This document shows, one piece after another, positions 14,746 to 23,295 of a stretch of 64,000 bases of DNA. Source of the stretch: Prochlorococcus sp. AG-412-J13. GTDB taxonomy: Bacteria > Cyanobacteriota > Cyanobacteriia > PCC-6307 > Cyanobiaceae. The stretch lies in the NCBI GenBank assembly GCA_003214815.1, contig QCLE01000009.1, forward strand, positions 1-64,000, read 5' to 3'. The position numbers and the translations under genes are program-made. Under the pieces are notes generated by a model. It had not been told where the DNA came from, made no database searches, and saw only the letters and a list, made by a program, of their open reading frames with translations. Position 1 is the first letter of the stretch. The number at the start of each line of letters is the position of its first letter.

Positions 14746-15365
14746 AAATAAATTATTGATTTAACTCTTTTATCTTTTGCTTTAAAACTTACTGATTCAG
14801 AATTTAAATTATAGTAAGCATTTTCTGAATTTATTTCATATTTATTTTCGTTATTTTCATCTTTTATTATATATTTTACTGGATTGAAAAATTCTATTAT
14901 GTTATCTGAACCCAATATGGCTTTACCTGAATTTAAGATGATATTTTGATTTTCAAATCTAATATTACCCTCTAATAGATAGTTAGTATTTTCTATATTC
15001 CAAATAAAAGTATCAGCATATAAAATATCTCCATCTTTTTTAAGAGTTTTTAATTTAACATTCCCTTTCAATTTAAGTAGTTTATTGTTGTCTGATAATG
15101 AAGATTCTTCTGAACTAATAATATATTTAGTTTCTTCCCCATTGAGAATATTAATGATAGGTTTTATTAATTCGAATTTTAATTCAATATTGTCATAACT
15201 TGAATTTGGACTGGTAATTGAATATATTTTATCTCCACTTTTAGAGAATATAGTCATATTTAAACTGTCTATTTTTTGTGTAACTTTATTTTCATCAATT
15301 ACATTTGGGGCGCAACCAAGCATAAATAATGGCAGGAAAATTATTAATCTATAAATGTTGCTCAT
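14742..15365 (-). CDS. lptC: LptC-type lipopolysaccharide transport protein
   Basis: The 207-residue protein starts with a lipoprotein-like signal (LIIFLPLFMLGCAPN, lipobox LGC at Cys17-18). An all-beta OstA/LptC-like repeat pattern follows: SKSGDKIYSITSPNSSYDN, LKLKGNVKLKTLKKDGDILY, ADTFIWNIENTNYLLEGNIR, GKAILGSDNIIEF. LptC receives lipopolysaccharide from the LptBFG transporter in the inner membrane and hands it to LptA in the periplasm. Its start overlaps the end of metG by 17 bases, so translation is probably coupled. Confidence 0.8.
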   Translation of the reverse strand: MSNIYRLIIFLPLFMLGCAPNVIDENKVTQKIDSLNMTIFSKSGDKIYSITSPNSSYDNIELKFELIKPIINILNGEETKYIISSEESSLSDNNKLLKLKGNVKLKTLKKDGDILYADTFIWNIENTNYLLEGNIRFENQNIILNSGKAILGSDNIIEFFNPVKYIIKDENNENKYEINSENAYYNLNSESVSFKAKDKRVKSIIYF

Positions 15366-16893
15366 ACTCCAGTTTATTTATGATTGGAGTGGGTTTTGGA
15401 AGACTTGAGTTACTTACTAATAAACCCCAACTTAATTGTTGTTTCCAAGGAATTTCTTCTCTGTATATAGATCCAAGTTGTTCATTAATTTTTGTAGATA
15501 ATTCGGGCAATAATGGTAGTAATAACAATCCTATTATTCGTGTACTCTCTAAAACGTTATAAATAATTTGTTTAACTAGAGGTAGATTATCTTTCTCTTT
15601 TATTAACAGCCATGGCTGATTATCATTCAAATACAAATTTGTATTAATTGCTAGGCTAAGTACTTCATTAGCTGCTAGATCTAATTTGTAGTTATCAAAG
15701 TTATAAATATAATTTTTGACTGCAATTTTGATAGAATTTTCTAATTTATTTTCATTTAAAATTTCTTCATTATTTGGCACTTTATTATCAAACCATTTTC
15801 TAGACATAGATGATGTTCTATTTAATAAATTGCCAATTGTATTAGCTAAGTCATTATTGATAATGTCAACAAATCTTTTATCTTGAAAATCTCCATCATT
15901 TCCTAGTGATATGTCTTTAATGAGGTACCACCTTACAGGATCATTTCCATATTTTGTAAGCAATAAATCAGGGTCTAGTACATTTCCCAAGCTTTTACCC
16001 ATTTTTTGCCCCTCTCTTGTAAGAAACCCATGCCCAAAAACCTTTTTAGGAACTTTCATATTGGCAGAAATGAGCATTGCGGGCCAATATACAGCATGGA
16101 ATCTTAGAATATCTTTACCAATAAAATGAACATCAGCTGGCCATCCTTCATTAATTGATTTTTCCAATGAATGTTCTGTCGCATCAGAACTAATGGCGCT
16201 TACATATCCAAGTAAAGCATCAAACCATACATAAAAGGTATGGTTATCATAACCAGGTACAGGAATTCCCCATGTGACATTTGTTCTTGAAATTGAAAAA
16301 TCCTTTAAACCTCTAGATACAAAATTTACAATTTCATTCTTTCTTTCTATTGGCTCTATAAAAGAAGGTTCGTTGATTATTTTCTCAATTTCTTTTTGAT
16401 ATTTTGAAAGCCTAAAAAAGAGATTCTCTTCATTTTTCCATTCTAGATTTTTTTGATGTATGGGACATTTGTATGTTGATGAATTTTCTGGATTATCCTT
16501 AAATTCTTCACAACCAACACAATACCAACCTTTTTGAACCCCCATATAGATATCATCTGATGCTTTTACTCTTTCATAAAATTCATTAACAACAAATTCA
16601 TGATTTTTTGAGCTTGTTCTTATAAATTTATCAAAGGATATATTCCAATTTTTCCAATTATTATTAAAGACTTCTGAGATTTCATCACAATGTGATTTTG
16701 GTTCAATACCCTTTTCGTTAGCTGTTCTTTGTATTTTCAAACCATGTTCATCAACACCAGTGATGAAAATAACATCTTCACCTGCAAGCCTTTTATACCT
16801 AGCTATTGAGTCACATATTATTGTTGTATATACACTTCCTAAATGAGGTTTATCATTAACATAGTATAAAGGGGTAGTAATGACAAAAGTCAT
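15349..16893 (-). CDS. metG: methionyl-tRNA synthetase
   Basis: A class I synthetase of 514 residues that charges tRNA-Met in the cytoplasm. It shows the HIGH-type motif KPHLGSVY near residue 15 and a Cys cluster CVGCEEF...YKCPIH (about 124-146) of the zinc knuckle. KMGKSLGNV (KMSKS loop) is near residue 300, and the helical anticodon-binding end (NQPWLLIKE) carries the tRNA-recognising Trp region. There is no C-terminal EMAP/Trbp111 domain, so it is the short form. It is co-directional with lptC, which overlaps its end. Confidence 0.97.
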   Translation of the reverse strand: MTFVITTPLYYVNDKPHLGSVYTTIICDSIARYKRLAGEDVIFITGVDEHGLKIQRTANEKGIEPKSHCDEISEVFNNNWKNWNISFDKFIRTSSKNHEFVVNEFYERVKASDDIYMGVQKGWYCVGCEEFKDNPENSSTYKCPIHQKNLEWKNEENLFFRLSKYQKEIEKIINEPSFIEPIERKNEIVNFVSRGLKDFSISRTNVTWGIPVPGYDNHTFYVWFDALLGYVSAISSDATEHSLEKSINEGWPADVHFIGKDILRFHAVYWPAMLISANMKVPKKVFGHGFLTREGQKMGKSLGNVLDPDLLLTKYGNDPVRWYLIKDISLGNDGDFQDKRFVDIINNDLANTIGNLLNRTSSMSRKWFDNKVPNNEEILNENKLENSIKIAVKNYIYNFDNYKLDLAANEVLSLAINTNLYLNDNQPWLLIKEKDNLPLVKQIIYNVLESTRIIGLLLLPLLPELSTKINEQLGSIYREEIPWKQQLSWGLLVSNSSLPKPTPIINKLEYEQHL

Positions 16894-16961
16894 AAAGCTT
16901 TTTTATTAATACTAACAGATATTTTTTAAACTAATATCAACCTATTATATTTATTATCTTA

Positions 16962-18146
16962 TTAATAAATAAACTCTAAAAGATTACTATCATTTATAAT
17001 ATATTTAACTTTATATATTTTATTACTATATATTTCTATTGATACAAATAGAGTAATAAGTATTTCTAGTGAATAATCTGGAAAATAAACCAAAGCAATA
17101 TTTTTTTTATGATTAATCCACTTAACGAATATTATTTTATAAAAAGCTTTATTTTCATTCTTAAAAAATAATGTTAAATACTTAAATTTATCATTTTTAA
17201 AAATATTATTATTCTCTGATTGTCTATTCTTTGAATAATCAATAATCTTAGAGACTGAATCTTTACTTAGATGTTCGTAATTATTAATTTTATTATATAC
17301 TTGCCTTTGTATAATTAAATCAAGATATCTTCTTAATGGTGAAGTACATTGTACATACATTTTAAGACCTAATGATTCATGAATTCCTGGCTTTGTTGTT
17401 ATGTAACTTCTTCCCATATATTGTTTTAATAGTATATATTTAATATCACTATCATTGTATCTATTAAGTATTTCTGATGGATTGCAATTTAATTTCTGAA
17501 TCCGAAATGCAGCCGCTAAATTATATTTATCTATAAATAAACTTGTTACATAACCCATTAATATCATTGATTCAGCAACTATAATTTGAGATATTGTTTT
17601 CTCTAATTTATTTAGTAAAACCTTATCCTTATATAATTTAATATTACTATTAGGACTTTCAAAAATAATTGCTCCTTGTTTCTTTCTGAATGTAATACTT
17701 TTTTCTAATAAATTTTTAATCTCAATTAATTCTATTTCTTCTTTAGGTTCTAATTCTAATATTTCATTTGCATCTTCATATGTTAATTGATATTTTGGTT
17801 TTATTATTGCTTCAGTTATTTCATAATTATTTATTGATCCATCGTCATTGAATTCTATCGCTGCACTAATAGTTTCTGAAATTTTATTTTGAGCTAGATT
17901 TGCCTTTTCAAGAATATCACTAGGTAGCATTGGGACATATTGATCAATTAAATATAAACTGCTATTTCTCTTTCTTGCATCTAAATCAATATTAGAGTCA
18001 TGCAAAAAGAGTTTGCATGGATTACTAATATGTATCCATAAATTTTTTTTATTTCCTTCTTTTATTTCTAATGAGATAGCGTCATCAACCTCATGTGGAT
18101 CATCAGAGTCAATAATATATGTTTTTAAATTAGTTAAATCTTTCAA
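16962..18146 (-). CDS. RNB-domain exoribonuclease (RNase II/R family, short form)
   Basis: The 394-residue protein carries the RNB catalytic signature near its N-terminus: IDSDDPHEVDDAISLE with four Asp that bind Mg2+ (residues 12-27). Further on it has QYVPMLPSDI, ALISY-equivalent AAFRIQKLN, and YVQCTSPLRRYLDLIIQRQV (the conserved T-S/T-P-L-R-R-Y-x-D). It degrades RNA 3' to 5'. It is much shorter than E. coli RNase II or R (640-810 residues), because no N-terminal cold-shock domains are present and little remains of a C-terminal S1 domain. Short RNB proteins are known in cyanobacteria and plastid relatives. Confidence 0.85.
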   Translation of the reverse strand: MKDLTNLKTYIIDSDDPHEVDDAISLEIKEGNKKNLWIHISNPCKLFLHDSNIDLDARKRNSSLYLIDQYVPMLPSDILEKANLAQNKISETISAAIEFNDDGSINNYEITEAIIKPKYQLTYEDANEILELEPKEEIELIEIKNLLEKSITFRKKQGAIIFESPNSNIKLYKDKVLLNKLEKTISQIIVAESMILMGYVTSLFIDKYNLAAAFRIQKLNCNPSEILNRYNDSDIKYILLKQYMGRSYITTKPGIHESLGLKMYVQCTSPLRRYLDLIIQRQVYNKINNYEHLSKDSVSKIIDYSKNRQSENNNIFKNDKFKYLTLFFKNENKAFYKIIFVKWINHKKNIALVYFPDYSLEILITLFVSIEIYSNKIYKVKYIINDSNLLEFIY

Positions 18147-18186
18147 ATATTTATGATATTATTTTCCAACTATATTAAATATGAAA

Positions 18187-18408
18187 TTATCCTTCAGGAT
18201 TTACGAAGGGTAAAAGAGCTACAATCCTGGCTCTTTTTACAGCTAATGTAAGATCTCTTTGTTGCTTAGATGTTAAACCTGTCATCCTTCTTGGTAGGAT
18301 TTTACCCCTCTCAGTTATGAATTTTTTTAGAAGTTCTACATCCTTATAGTCAATAGGATCTCCAGGTTTGATAGGTGATAATTGTTTTTTAAAAATTGAA
18401 TTAGGCAT
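18187..18408 (-). CDS. rpsR: 30S ribosomal protein S18
   Basis: The 73-residue protein has the S18 core: [50 protein letters not shown]. It binds S6 and 16S rRNA on the platform of the small subunit. Length is standard. It lies 17 bases after rpmG on the same strand, the usual rpmG-rpsR pairing in cyanobacteria. Confidence 0.97.
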   Translation of the reverse strand: MPNSIFKKQLSPIKPGDPIDYKDVELLKKFITERGKILPRRMTGLTSKQQRDLTLAVKRARIVALLPFVNPEG

Positions 18409-18425
18409 GATTTAATTTAATTTGA

Positions 18426-18620
18426 TTACTTTATTTCTTTGTGAATTGTCATTCTGTTTAAATGAGGATTAAACTTTTTTAGTTCTAACCTTTCAGTTGT
18501 ATTTCTACGATTCTTTTCAGTAGTATATCTTGAGACACCATTTGATCTCTTAGGATCTGTGCTTGTCCTAGCTTCAGTACATTCCAGGGTAACTACAACT
18601 CTTGTCCCTTTTTTGGCCAT
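18426..18620 (-). CDS. rpmG: 50S ribosomal protein L33
   Basis: The ATG at 18618-18620 starts [20 protein letters not shown], the normal L33 N-terminus, giving 64 residues. The open frame further upstream (to 18668) would add 16 unrelated residues and is rejected. Later motifs are [20 protein letters not shown] and [12 protein letters not shown]. The second zinc-type Cys pair is missing, so this is a Cys-poor form. It sits near the E site of the large subunit. Confidence 0.96.
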   Translation of the reverse strand: MAKKGTRVVVTLECTEARTSTDPKRSNGVSRYTTEKNRRNTTERLELKKFNPHLNRMTIHKEIK

Positions 18621-18721
18621 TTTGATTAATACTTTATTGTATAATTTTCTATTGTACATCTTCAACAAACTTTTTTGAAGATATACTCATTTCTTTTATC
18701 ACCATTGATTAAAAAATATAT

Positions 18722-21166
18722 ATGAAAGTTTCTCAAAATTGGTTGAAAAATTTAGTAGAAATTACTTCTACTCCTGAAGATCTCTCTGAGAAATTGTCTA
18801 TTGGTGGATTTGAGGTTGAATCATTAGAAGATTGTTCAGAAAATGTAAATGGTGTTGTTTTAGGTAAGGTATTATCTGTTTTAAAACACGAAGGATCTGA
18901 CAAACTTTCAATTTGCCAAGTCGATATTGGAACTTCAAGGAATTTACAGATTATCTGTGGTGCGCGCAATATTAAACCAAATATTTATGTTTATGTTGCT
19001 ACTGTGGGCGCGAAATTAAATGCAGTTGATTTAACTATTAAAAGAAGTGAAATTAGAGGTGTCATGAGTGAAGGAATGATATGCTCTCTGCAGGAACTTG
19101 GATTAGAAGACTCTAGTGAAGGTATAGAGATCATTGATGAAGATTTAGCCTTAAAACATAAATTAGGCACTCCAGGGGCTGACTTGCTTCAATTAAATGA
19201 TTTTATATATGATTTAGCCATTACAGCTAATAGACCTGACGGAATGTCTGTTATAGGTATAGCCCGCGAAATTTCTGCCCTTTTAGAATCCACCTTAAAT
19301 TTTCCAGAATTAAACCATAAATACAATATTCATTTACTTAAGGGATTTAAACTTTGTCCAGAGACTATAGAATCTAATTGCATATATACAATAAGCTGCA
19401 TTGATGGAGTAAATGGAGATAAATTGTCGCCAAAATGGCTTAAAGACCGTATAGAAAAATCAGGTATAAAGTCGATTAATCTTCTAGTTGATTTGACAAA
19501 CTATATTCTTTTAGAACAAGGTCAACCCTTGCATGCGTTTGACAAAGAAAAACTATCTAACTTAATTGGAAAGGAAGTTTCTCCAGAAGACTTTTCTATA
19601 CGAAAAGCTAAGGATAACGAAAGCCTTGTTTGTTTAGATGGTAAAAAATATGAATTAAATGAAAATATTACATTAGTTACTTGTTGCAATATACCTGTTG
19701 CTATTGCTGGGGTGATAGGTGGTTTAGAGACTTCTGTAAGCAATACTACGTCTTCTATTTACCTTGAAGGTGCTGTTTTTAATCCAGTTACTATAAGAAA
19801 ATCTTCAAAGGCAGTTGGCATAAGAACAGAATCTAGCAGTAGGTATGAAAAAGGGATTTCATCAAAAAATACAATAAGTGCAGTAACAAGGGCAATTAAT
19901 CTTTTAGAAGAATATTTTTCTATTAATTCACCAATCATCAATACTTCGAATTTAAAAAAAAGTGAGGATATATTTATTAAACTACGGAGAAATCGAATAC
20001 ATAAAATTCTTGGTCCATTAATAATTAACGATCAATTTGAAAAAAGAAATTTATCTGATAATGAAATAGTTGATAAATTAACACTTATAGGTTGTACTTT
20101 AAAGAATAAAGAATATGGCTGGGATGTAGCAGTAATTCCTAATAGATCACATGATTTAATAAGAGAAATAGATTTAATTGAAGAAATTGCTAGATTAATA
20201 GGTTATGACAGATTCGACTTAAACCTTCCTAATCCAATTAAGCCTGGAAAATTGTCATCAGAACAGTTGGCATTGAGAAAAGTAAAAAATGGTTTCACAG
20301 AAAATGGGTTTAACGAGGTACTAAGCTACTCTCTTGTTCCTGAGGATAATGAAAAACTTATAAAGATATCTAATCCTTTGTTATTAGAAACTAGTTGCCT
20401 AAGAGATAATATATGGAATGAACATTTGGAGATAGTAAATCGTAATATAAAAGCTGGACAATCAAATTGTTATATATTTGAAATTGGAAATATTTTTAAA
20501 AAGAAAACTGAGTTCATTCAAGAAGAAGTTCTCAATGGTGCGATTTATGGAAATAGAAAATTTGGAAAATGGATGAATTTGGGTAAAGATAACGATCTTA
20601 ATTATTACGAGGCCAGAGGAAAGTTAAAGGAGGCTTTATCATCTTTGAATATAATAATTGAGGATAAACCTACTGATTCAATTGATTTTCTTCATCCAGG
20701 AAGAACAGCGAAATTAGTTATTGAAGGGAAAGATGCAGGTTATTTTGGTGAAATACATCCCAAACTTCTATTAGAAAAGAAGTCATTAAAAAAAGTTTAT
20801 TTATTTAGCATAAATGTTACTAAACTCTTGGGAGCTAGTACAAGAAAAAATAAATGGATTCCAATATATAAGCAATACCCAATTGTTCCGAAAATGGAAA
20901 GGGATATAAATTTTGTTTTCAGTAAGAAATTTTTAATTAGCGAAATAACAAAACAGATAAGAAAAACAGGAAAAAATCTCTTAGAGGATGTATATTTAAT
21001 TGATGTTTTTGAAGATACTAAATTTGGAGATGACCATATAAGTTATACATTTAGATTATCTTATAGAGATAAAGATAAAACATTACTGGACTCGGACATT
21101 ACATCAATACATTCAAATATCATTTCTAATGTTGAAAAATGCTTTAATACTAAATTGAGGAATTAA
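18722..21166 (+). CDS. pheT: phenylalanyl-tRNA synthetase beta subunit
   Basis: An 814-residue large subunit of the (alpha-beta)2 enzyme. Domains in order: a tRNA-binding OB fold at about 40-150 (GKVLSVLKHEGSDKLSICQV, ICGARNI), the B3/4 editing domain at about 210-370 (INLLVDLTNYILLEQGQPLH, SSRYEKG), B5 at about 400-475, a pseudo-catalytic core, and the FDX-ACB anticodon-binding domain in the last 95 residues (YPIVPKMERDINFVF, SYTFRLSYRDKDKTL). Transcribed divergently from rpmG. It is followed by a palindromic repeat at 21179 that may act as terminator. Confidence 0.97.
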   Translation: MKVSQNWLKNLVEITSTPEDLSEKLSIGGFEVESLEDCSENVNGVVLGKVLSVLKHEGSDKLSICQVDIGTSRNLQIICGARNIKPNIYVYVATVGAKLNAVDLTIKRSEIRGVMSEGMICSLQELGLEDSSEGIEIIDEDLALKHKLGTPGADLLQLNDFIYDLAITANRPDGMSVIGIAREISALLESTLNFPELNHKYNIHLLKGFKLCPETIESNCIYTISCIDGVNGDKLSPKWLKDRIEKSGIKSINLLVDLTNYILLEQGQPLHAFDKEKLSNLIGKEVSPEDFSIRKAKDNESLVCLDGKKYELNENITLVTCCNIPVAIAGVIGGLETSVSNTTSSIYLEGAVFNPVTIRKSSKAVGIRTESSSRYEKGISSKNTISAVTRAINLLEEYFSINSPIINTSNLKKSEDIFIKLRRNRIHKILGPLIINDQFEKRNLSDNEIVDKLTLIGCTLKNKEYGWDVAVIPNRSHDLIREIDLIEEIARLIGYDRFDLNLPNPIKPGKLSSEQLALRKVKNGFTENGFNEVLSYSLVPEDNEKLIKISNPLLLETSCLRDNIWNEHLEIVNRNIKAGQSNCYIFEIGNIFKKKTEFIQEEVLNGAIYGNRKFGKWMNLGKDNDLNYYEARGKLKEALSSLNIIIEDKPTDSIDFLHPGRTAKLVIEGKDAGYFGEIHPKLLLEKKSLKKVYLFSINVTKLLGASTRKNKWIPIYKQYPIVPKMERDINFVFSKKFLISEITKQIRKTGKNLLEDVYLIDVFEDTKFGDDHISYTFRLSYRDKDKTLLDSDITSIHSNIISNVEKCFNTKLRN

Positions 21167-21178
21167 ATGTATTGTTAA

Positions 21179-21224
21179 TCTTATATGAGACTACAAACTA
21201 GTCTACATCTAGTTCTTATATAAG
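21179..21224. repeat. palindromic repeat of the TCTTATATAAGACTA family, copy 1
   Basis: The inner perfect stem is AGACTA (21188-21193) / TAGTCT (21199-21204). The outer strings TCTTATAT (21179-21186) and CTTATATAAGA (21214-21224) can pair as an extension. It lies about 12 bases after the pheT stop and may terminate it. The same words recur at 21706-21755 and 21886-21941. Confidence 0.5.
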
Positions 21225-21271
21225 ATAGGCAATAATCCTATAAAACTAATTAATGTTGTATTATAAGGATC

Positions 21272-21520
21272 ATGATCAATTTGCTATCTCTACTACTATC
21301 ATCAGTGCTATGGGTGCAAGTCCCTCAGTGGTCAGATGATTGGTCAAAATGTGCTGTTGATGTTCCTGACACTTCTTGTCATTGGTACATAACTGCACCT
21401 GATAACACATTTGGTGAAGGGTTTGACTGGGCCAGTGCTCCTTGGTTTGACGCAAACGGCTTAAGCGATATCCCTAGTATTGATAAACAAACTGCTATTC
21501 AAAAACTTCAAAGCAAGTAG
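21272..21520 (+). CDS. hypothetical exported Trp-rich small protein
   Basis: The 82-residue protein has a hydrophobic N-terminus (MINLLSLLLSSVLWVQVPQW) that could be a signal peptide or anchor. A Trp/Asp-rich segment follows (WSDDWSKCAVDVPDTSCHWY, then EGFDWASAPWFDANGLSDIP) with two Cys 10 residues apart that may form a disulfide. No known family. It is flanked by palindromic repeats and is the only gene in this patch on its strand. Confidence 0.65.
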   Translation: MINLLSLLLSSVLWVQVPQWSDDWSKCAVDVPDTSCHWYITAPDNTFGEGFDWASAPWFDANGLSDIPSIDKQTAIQKLQSK

Positions 21521-21540
21521 TACTGTCTTTAAGGCAGTAC
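21520..21540 (+). terminator. hairpin directly after the Trp-rich gene
   Basis: GTACTGTC-TTTAA-GGCAGTAC forms an 8-bp stem (one G-T pair) starting at the last base of the stop codon. It is not followed by a T-run, so termination would be weak. It may instead stabilise the mRNA 3' end. Confidence 0.4.
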
Positions 21541-21945
21541 GGGTAGACATAAAAGCTTTTTATAGCAATACTTTTTAGAGATTATTTTTTTCCTGGACAT
21601 TGAAAGGACATAATTTATTGATAAATCAATTAATTTTTAATTGTTTTTCAGTCATTAAGCAATTATGGGATGGTTTATTCAAATTGATAAATTATTATAT
21701 CTTATTAGTCTATTATAAGAATACATTATAGACTATTATTAAGTCTCATATAAGAAATGCTATACTAATAAATTTCTTATATTTTTACAAAGTAAATTTT
21801 TTTTAATTTCCATTTATTCAAAATAATTGTATACATTAATTTAGTAATAAATAATTTATGAAGTTCAGCAATTCAATAACTCGCAGCGATCTTATATTAG
21901 ACTATTAAGTAGACTTATAATTAGTCTTATATAAGAATCGCAATA
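21541..21945. other. gene-free stretch with inverted repeats
   Basis: No protein frame is supported. The stretch contains TAGTCTAT (21706-21713) / ATAGACTA (21728-21735), a perfect 8-bp inverted repeat. AGTCTCATATAAGA (21742-21755) and the long inverted repeat at 21886-21941 follow. The rest is near-pure A/T. Confidence 0.55.
21886..21941. repeat. long near-perfect inverted repeat, 21-base arms
   Basis: Left arm GCGATCTTATATTAGACTA and right arm TTAGTCTTATATAAGAATCG (plus C) pair along almost their full length: one extra base and one mismatch over 21 positions, with about 16 nt between. GC is concentrated at the outer ends (GCGAT/ATCGC). It ends only four bases before the stop of the J-protein gene on the minus strand, so it can serve as a terminator for that gene. 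Its sequence words are shared with the copies at 21179 and 21706, which suggests a repeat family. Confidence 0.6.
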
Positions 21946-22136
21946 CTATCTTCTATATAGATTTTTTAGCAATTGATACGCTTCATTTAATTTTCTCATT
22001 TGATCTGTTGATCCTCCAGCATCTGGATGCGTCTCTATGGCTATTGATTTATAGGCCTCCCTATTTTTTCGTAATGTATGAGCTGATCCTGCGGATGTTG
22101 ATAATTTCAATAATTTAAGTGCTCCACGTACCGTCA
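21946..22136 (-). CDS. minimal J-domain protein
   Basis: The 63-residue protein starts MTVRGALKLLKLS (ATG 22134-22136). It contains helix II, YKSIAIETHPDAGGSTDQMR, with the His-Pro-Asp motif that stimulates DnaK ATPase, and helix III, KLNEAYQLLKNLYRR. It is only a J domain, without Gly/Phe, zinc or client-binding parts, so it may recruit DnaK to a specific partner. A TTG at 22149 would add four residues. It follows the 146-residue gene by about 20 bases on the same strand. Confidence 0.78.
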
Positions 22137-22158
22137 TTGTTGAGTCCAAAATTTCATA

Positions 22159-22599
22159 TTAATTTGATCTGTTATTTCGCTTAAATCTACTAACAAACCT
22201 CCTTATTAGTGTTGGTATCCTATTAATTAAATCTGATGTAGCAAAAGGGTCTTCTAAAACGCCAATCATTAATAAAACAATTTCAAGGGATGGATTTTTC
22301 TTTATCCAAAATGGGCATAATTCAGATATAAATTTATTGGATGCACTCCACGTGAAGGGTAGATTTTCTGTTCCATCAAGATTTGGCCATTTATCCCTTC
22401 CAAACCAATCCATCGAATCCTTTACTATATGATCGTTAGGAACTGTTCCATATAAGTTTTTCCAATGACTAATTAACGCTACTCGACATTTTATTAATTC
22501 AGTTTCTTTAATTGTATTAATTTGAATATCAATAATATTCTCCTTTAATTTTTCACTATTAATACTTCTTCTTAGATTCTTTACTTTTTTTTTCAACAA
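22159..22599 (-). CDS. hypothetical conserved-looking soluble protein
   Basis: The protein is up to 146 residues and Trp-rich: LIKCRVALISHWKNLYGTVP, KDSMDWFGRDKWPNLDG, LPFTWSASNKFISEL, with a basic C-terminus (RRFVSRFKRNNRSN). No signal or membrane segment and no recognised family. The start is uncertain: a TTG at 22599 overlaps the frame of the upstream broken RHH gene by 41 bases. An AAGGAG just upstream of an ATT-ATT-GAT-ATT context near 22,535 hints at a shorter product of about 125 residues with a rare start codon. The neighbouring J protein may be a partner. Confidence 0.65.
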   Translation of the reverse strand: MLKKKVKNLRRSINSEKLKENIIDIQINTIKETELIKCRVALISHWKNLYGTVPNDHIVKDSMDWFGRDKWPNLDGTENLPFTWSASNKFISELCPFWIKKNPSLEIVLLMIGVLEDPFATSDLINRIPTLIRRFVSRFKRNNRSN

Positions 22600-22961
22600 A
22601 CTTGGGAAGGCTTATGTTTAAGTTGCCTTTTTCTTCATATTGTTCTTTATTTGAAACTCTTTTATTTAAAGATATCTCATTAACTTCTTTTTTTAATTTC
22701 TGATTTAAATAATACCAATGAATTATTTTCATCAATATTTAAATTTTCATTATTATTCTTTTTCTCGTTAAAGTCTATTTCTTGCTGTTTGTTCTAAGGT
22801 AATAAATCATCTTCTTGAAGAAGTTCTTTAAGTATCTTTTCAATTACAGGTCCTCTTGCTCTAAATCCCCACTCTTTTCGTAATTGATCAAACCTGGAAA
22901 TTAGTTCCTCAGGTAAATCAATTGAAATTCTTTTTATATTTGAATTTTCAGGAATATTCAA
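22559..22961 (-). pseudogene. ribbon-helix-helix-type protein interrupted by TAG and a frameshift
   Basis: A TTG-started frame reads MNIPENSNIKRISIDLPEEL, ISRFDQLRKEWGFRARGPVI and EKILKELLQEDDLLP, then TAG at 22794-22796. The first 45 residues are a good CopG/MetJ-like fold (basic beta strand RISIDLP, helices EELISRFDQL and RGPVIEKILKELL). The same frame goes on as NKQQEIDFNEKKNNNENLNI. After one base in an A7 run (near 22,690) it continues KKEVNEISLNKRVSNKEQYE to TAA at 22559. The 55-residue N-terminal domain could still function alone. Confidence 0.55.
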
Positions 22962-23178
22962 TAATATTTTTCTTTAATAGTAAGAATTTTATTTAATCTT
23001 ATTCAAAAGAAATTGAAAGTCCATATGGAATATTGTTTTTAAATTAAAACCAACTTATTTTTATGTCACAAGTCAATTATGTATCTTTTTATAATAAAAA
23101 TAAAAATAAAAAATGTTTAATTGTTATTTCAATTCATCTAAAGAAAAAAAGAGTTTTTATCAACACAAGAAATTAGAA

Positions 23179-23292
23179 ATGCTTAATTATATTAAAGACT
23201 CACTTGAACGTAAAATCGCCTCCGTAACAGCTTCTATAGAAGTTTTAGAAAGCCAAATAAGCAGGGATAACGAAGTTGAAGTAACTAAGTAG
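23179..23292 (+). CDS. hypothetical 37-aa coiled-coil peptide
   Basis: The frame from ATG 23179 gives MLNYIKDSLERKIASVTASI then EVLESQISRDNEVEVTK, a regular heptad-like helix. The frame is open up to an ATG at 23113 (59 residues), but the added part is irregular and Lys/Asn-rich. No function is recognised. The clean helical pattern suggests a real small protein. Confidence 0.45.
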   Translation: MLNYIKDSLERKIASVTASIEVLESQISRDNEVEVTK

Positions 23293-23295
23293 TAT

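Noticed and set aside
18621-18668. N-terminal extension of L33
   Set aside because: Ribosomal protein L33 begins at MAKKGTR; the extension has no family support.
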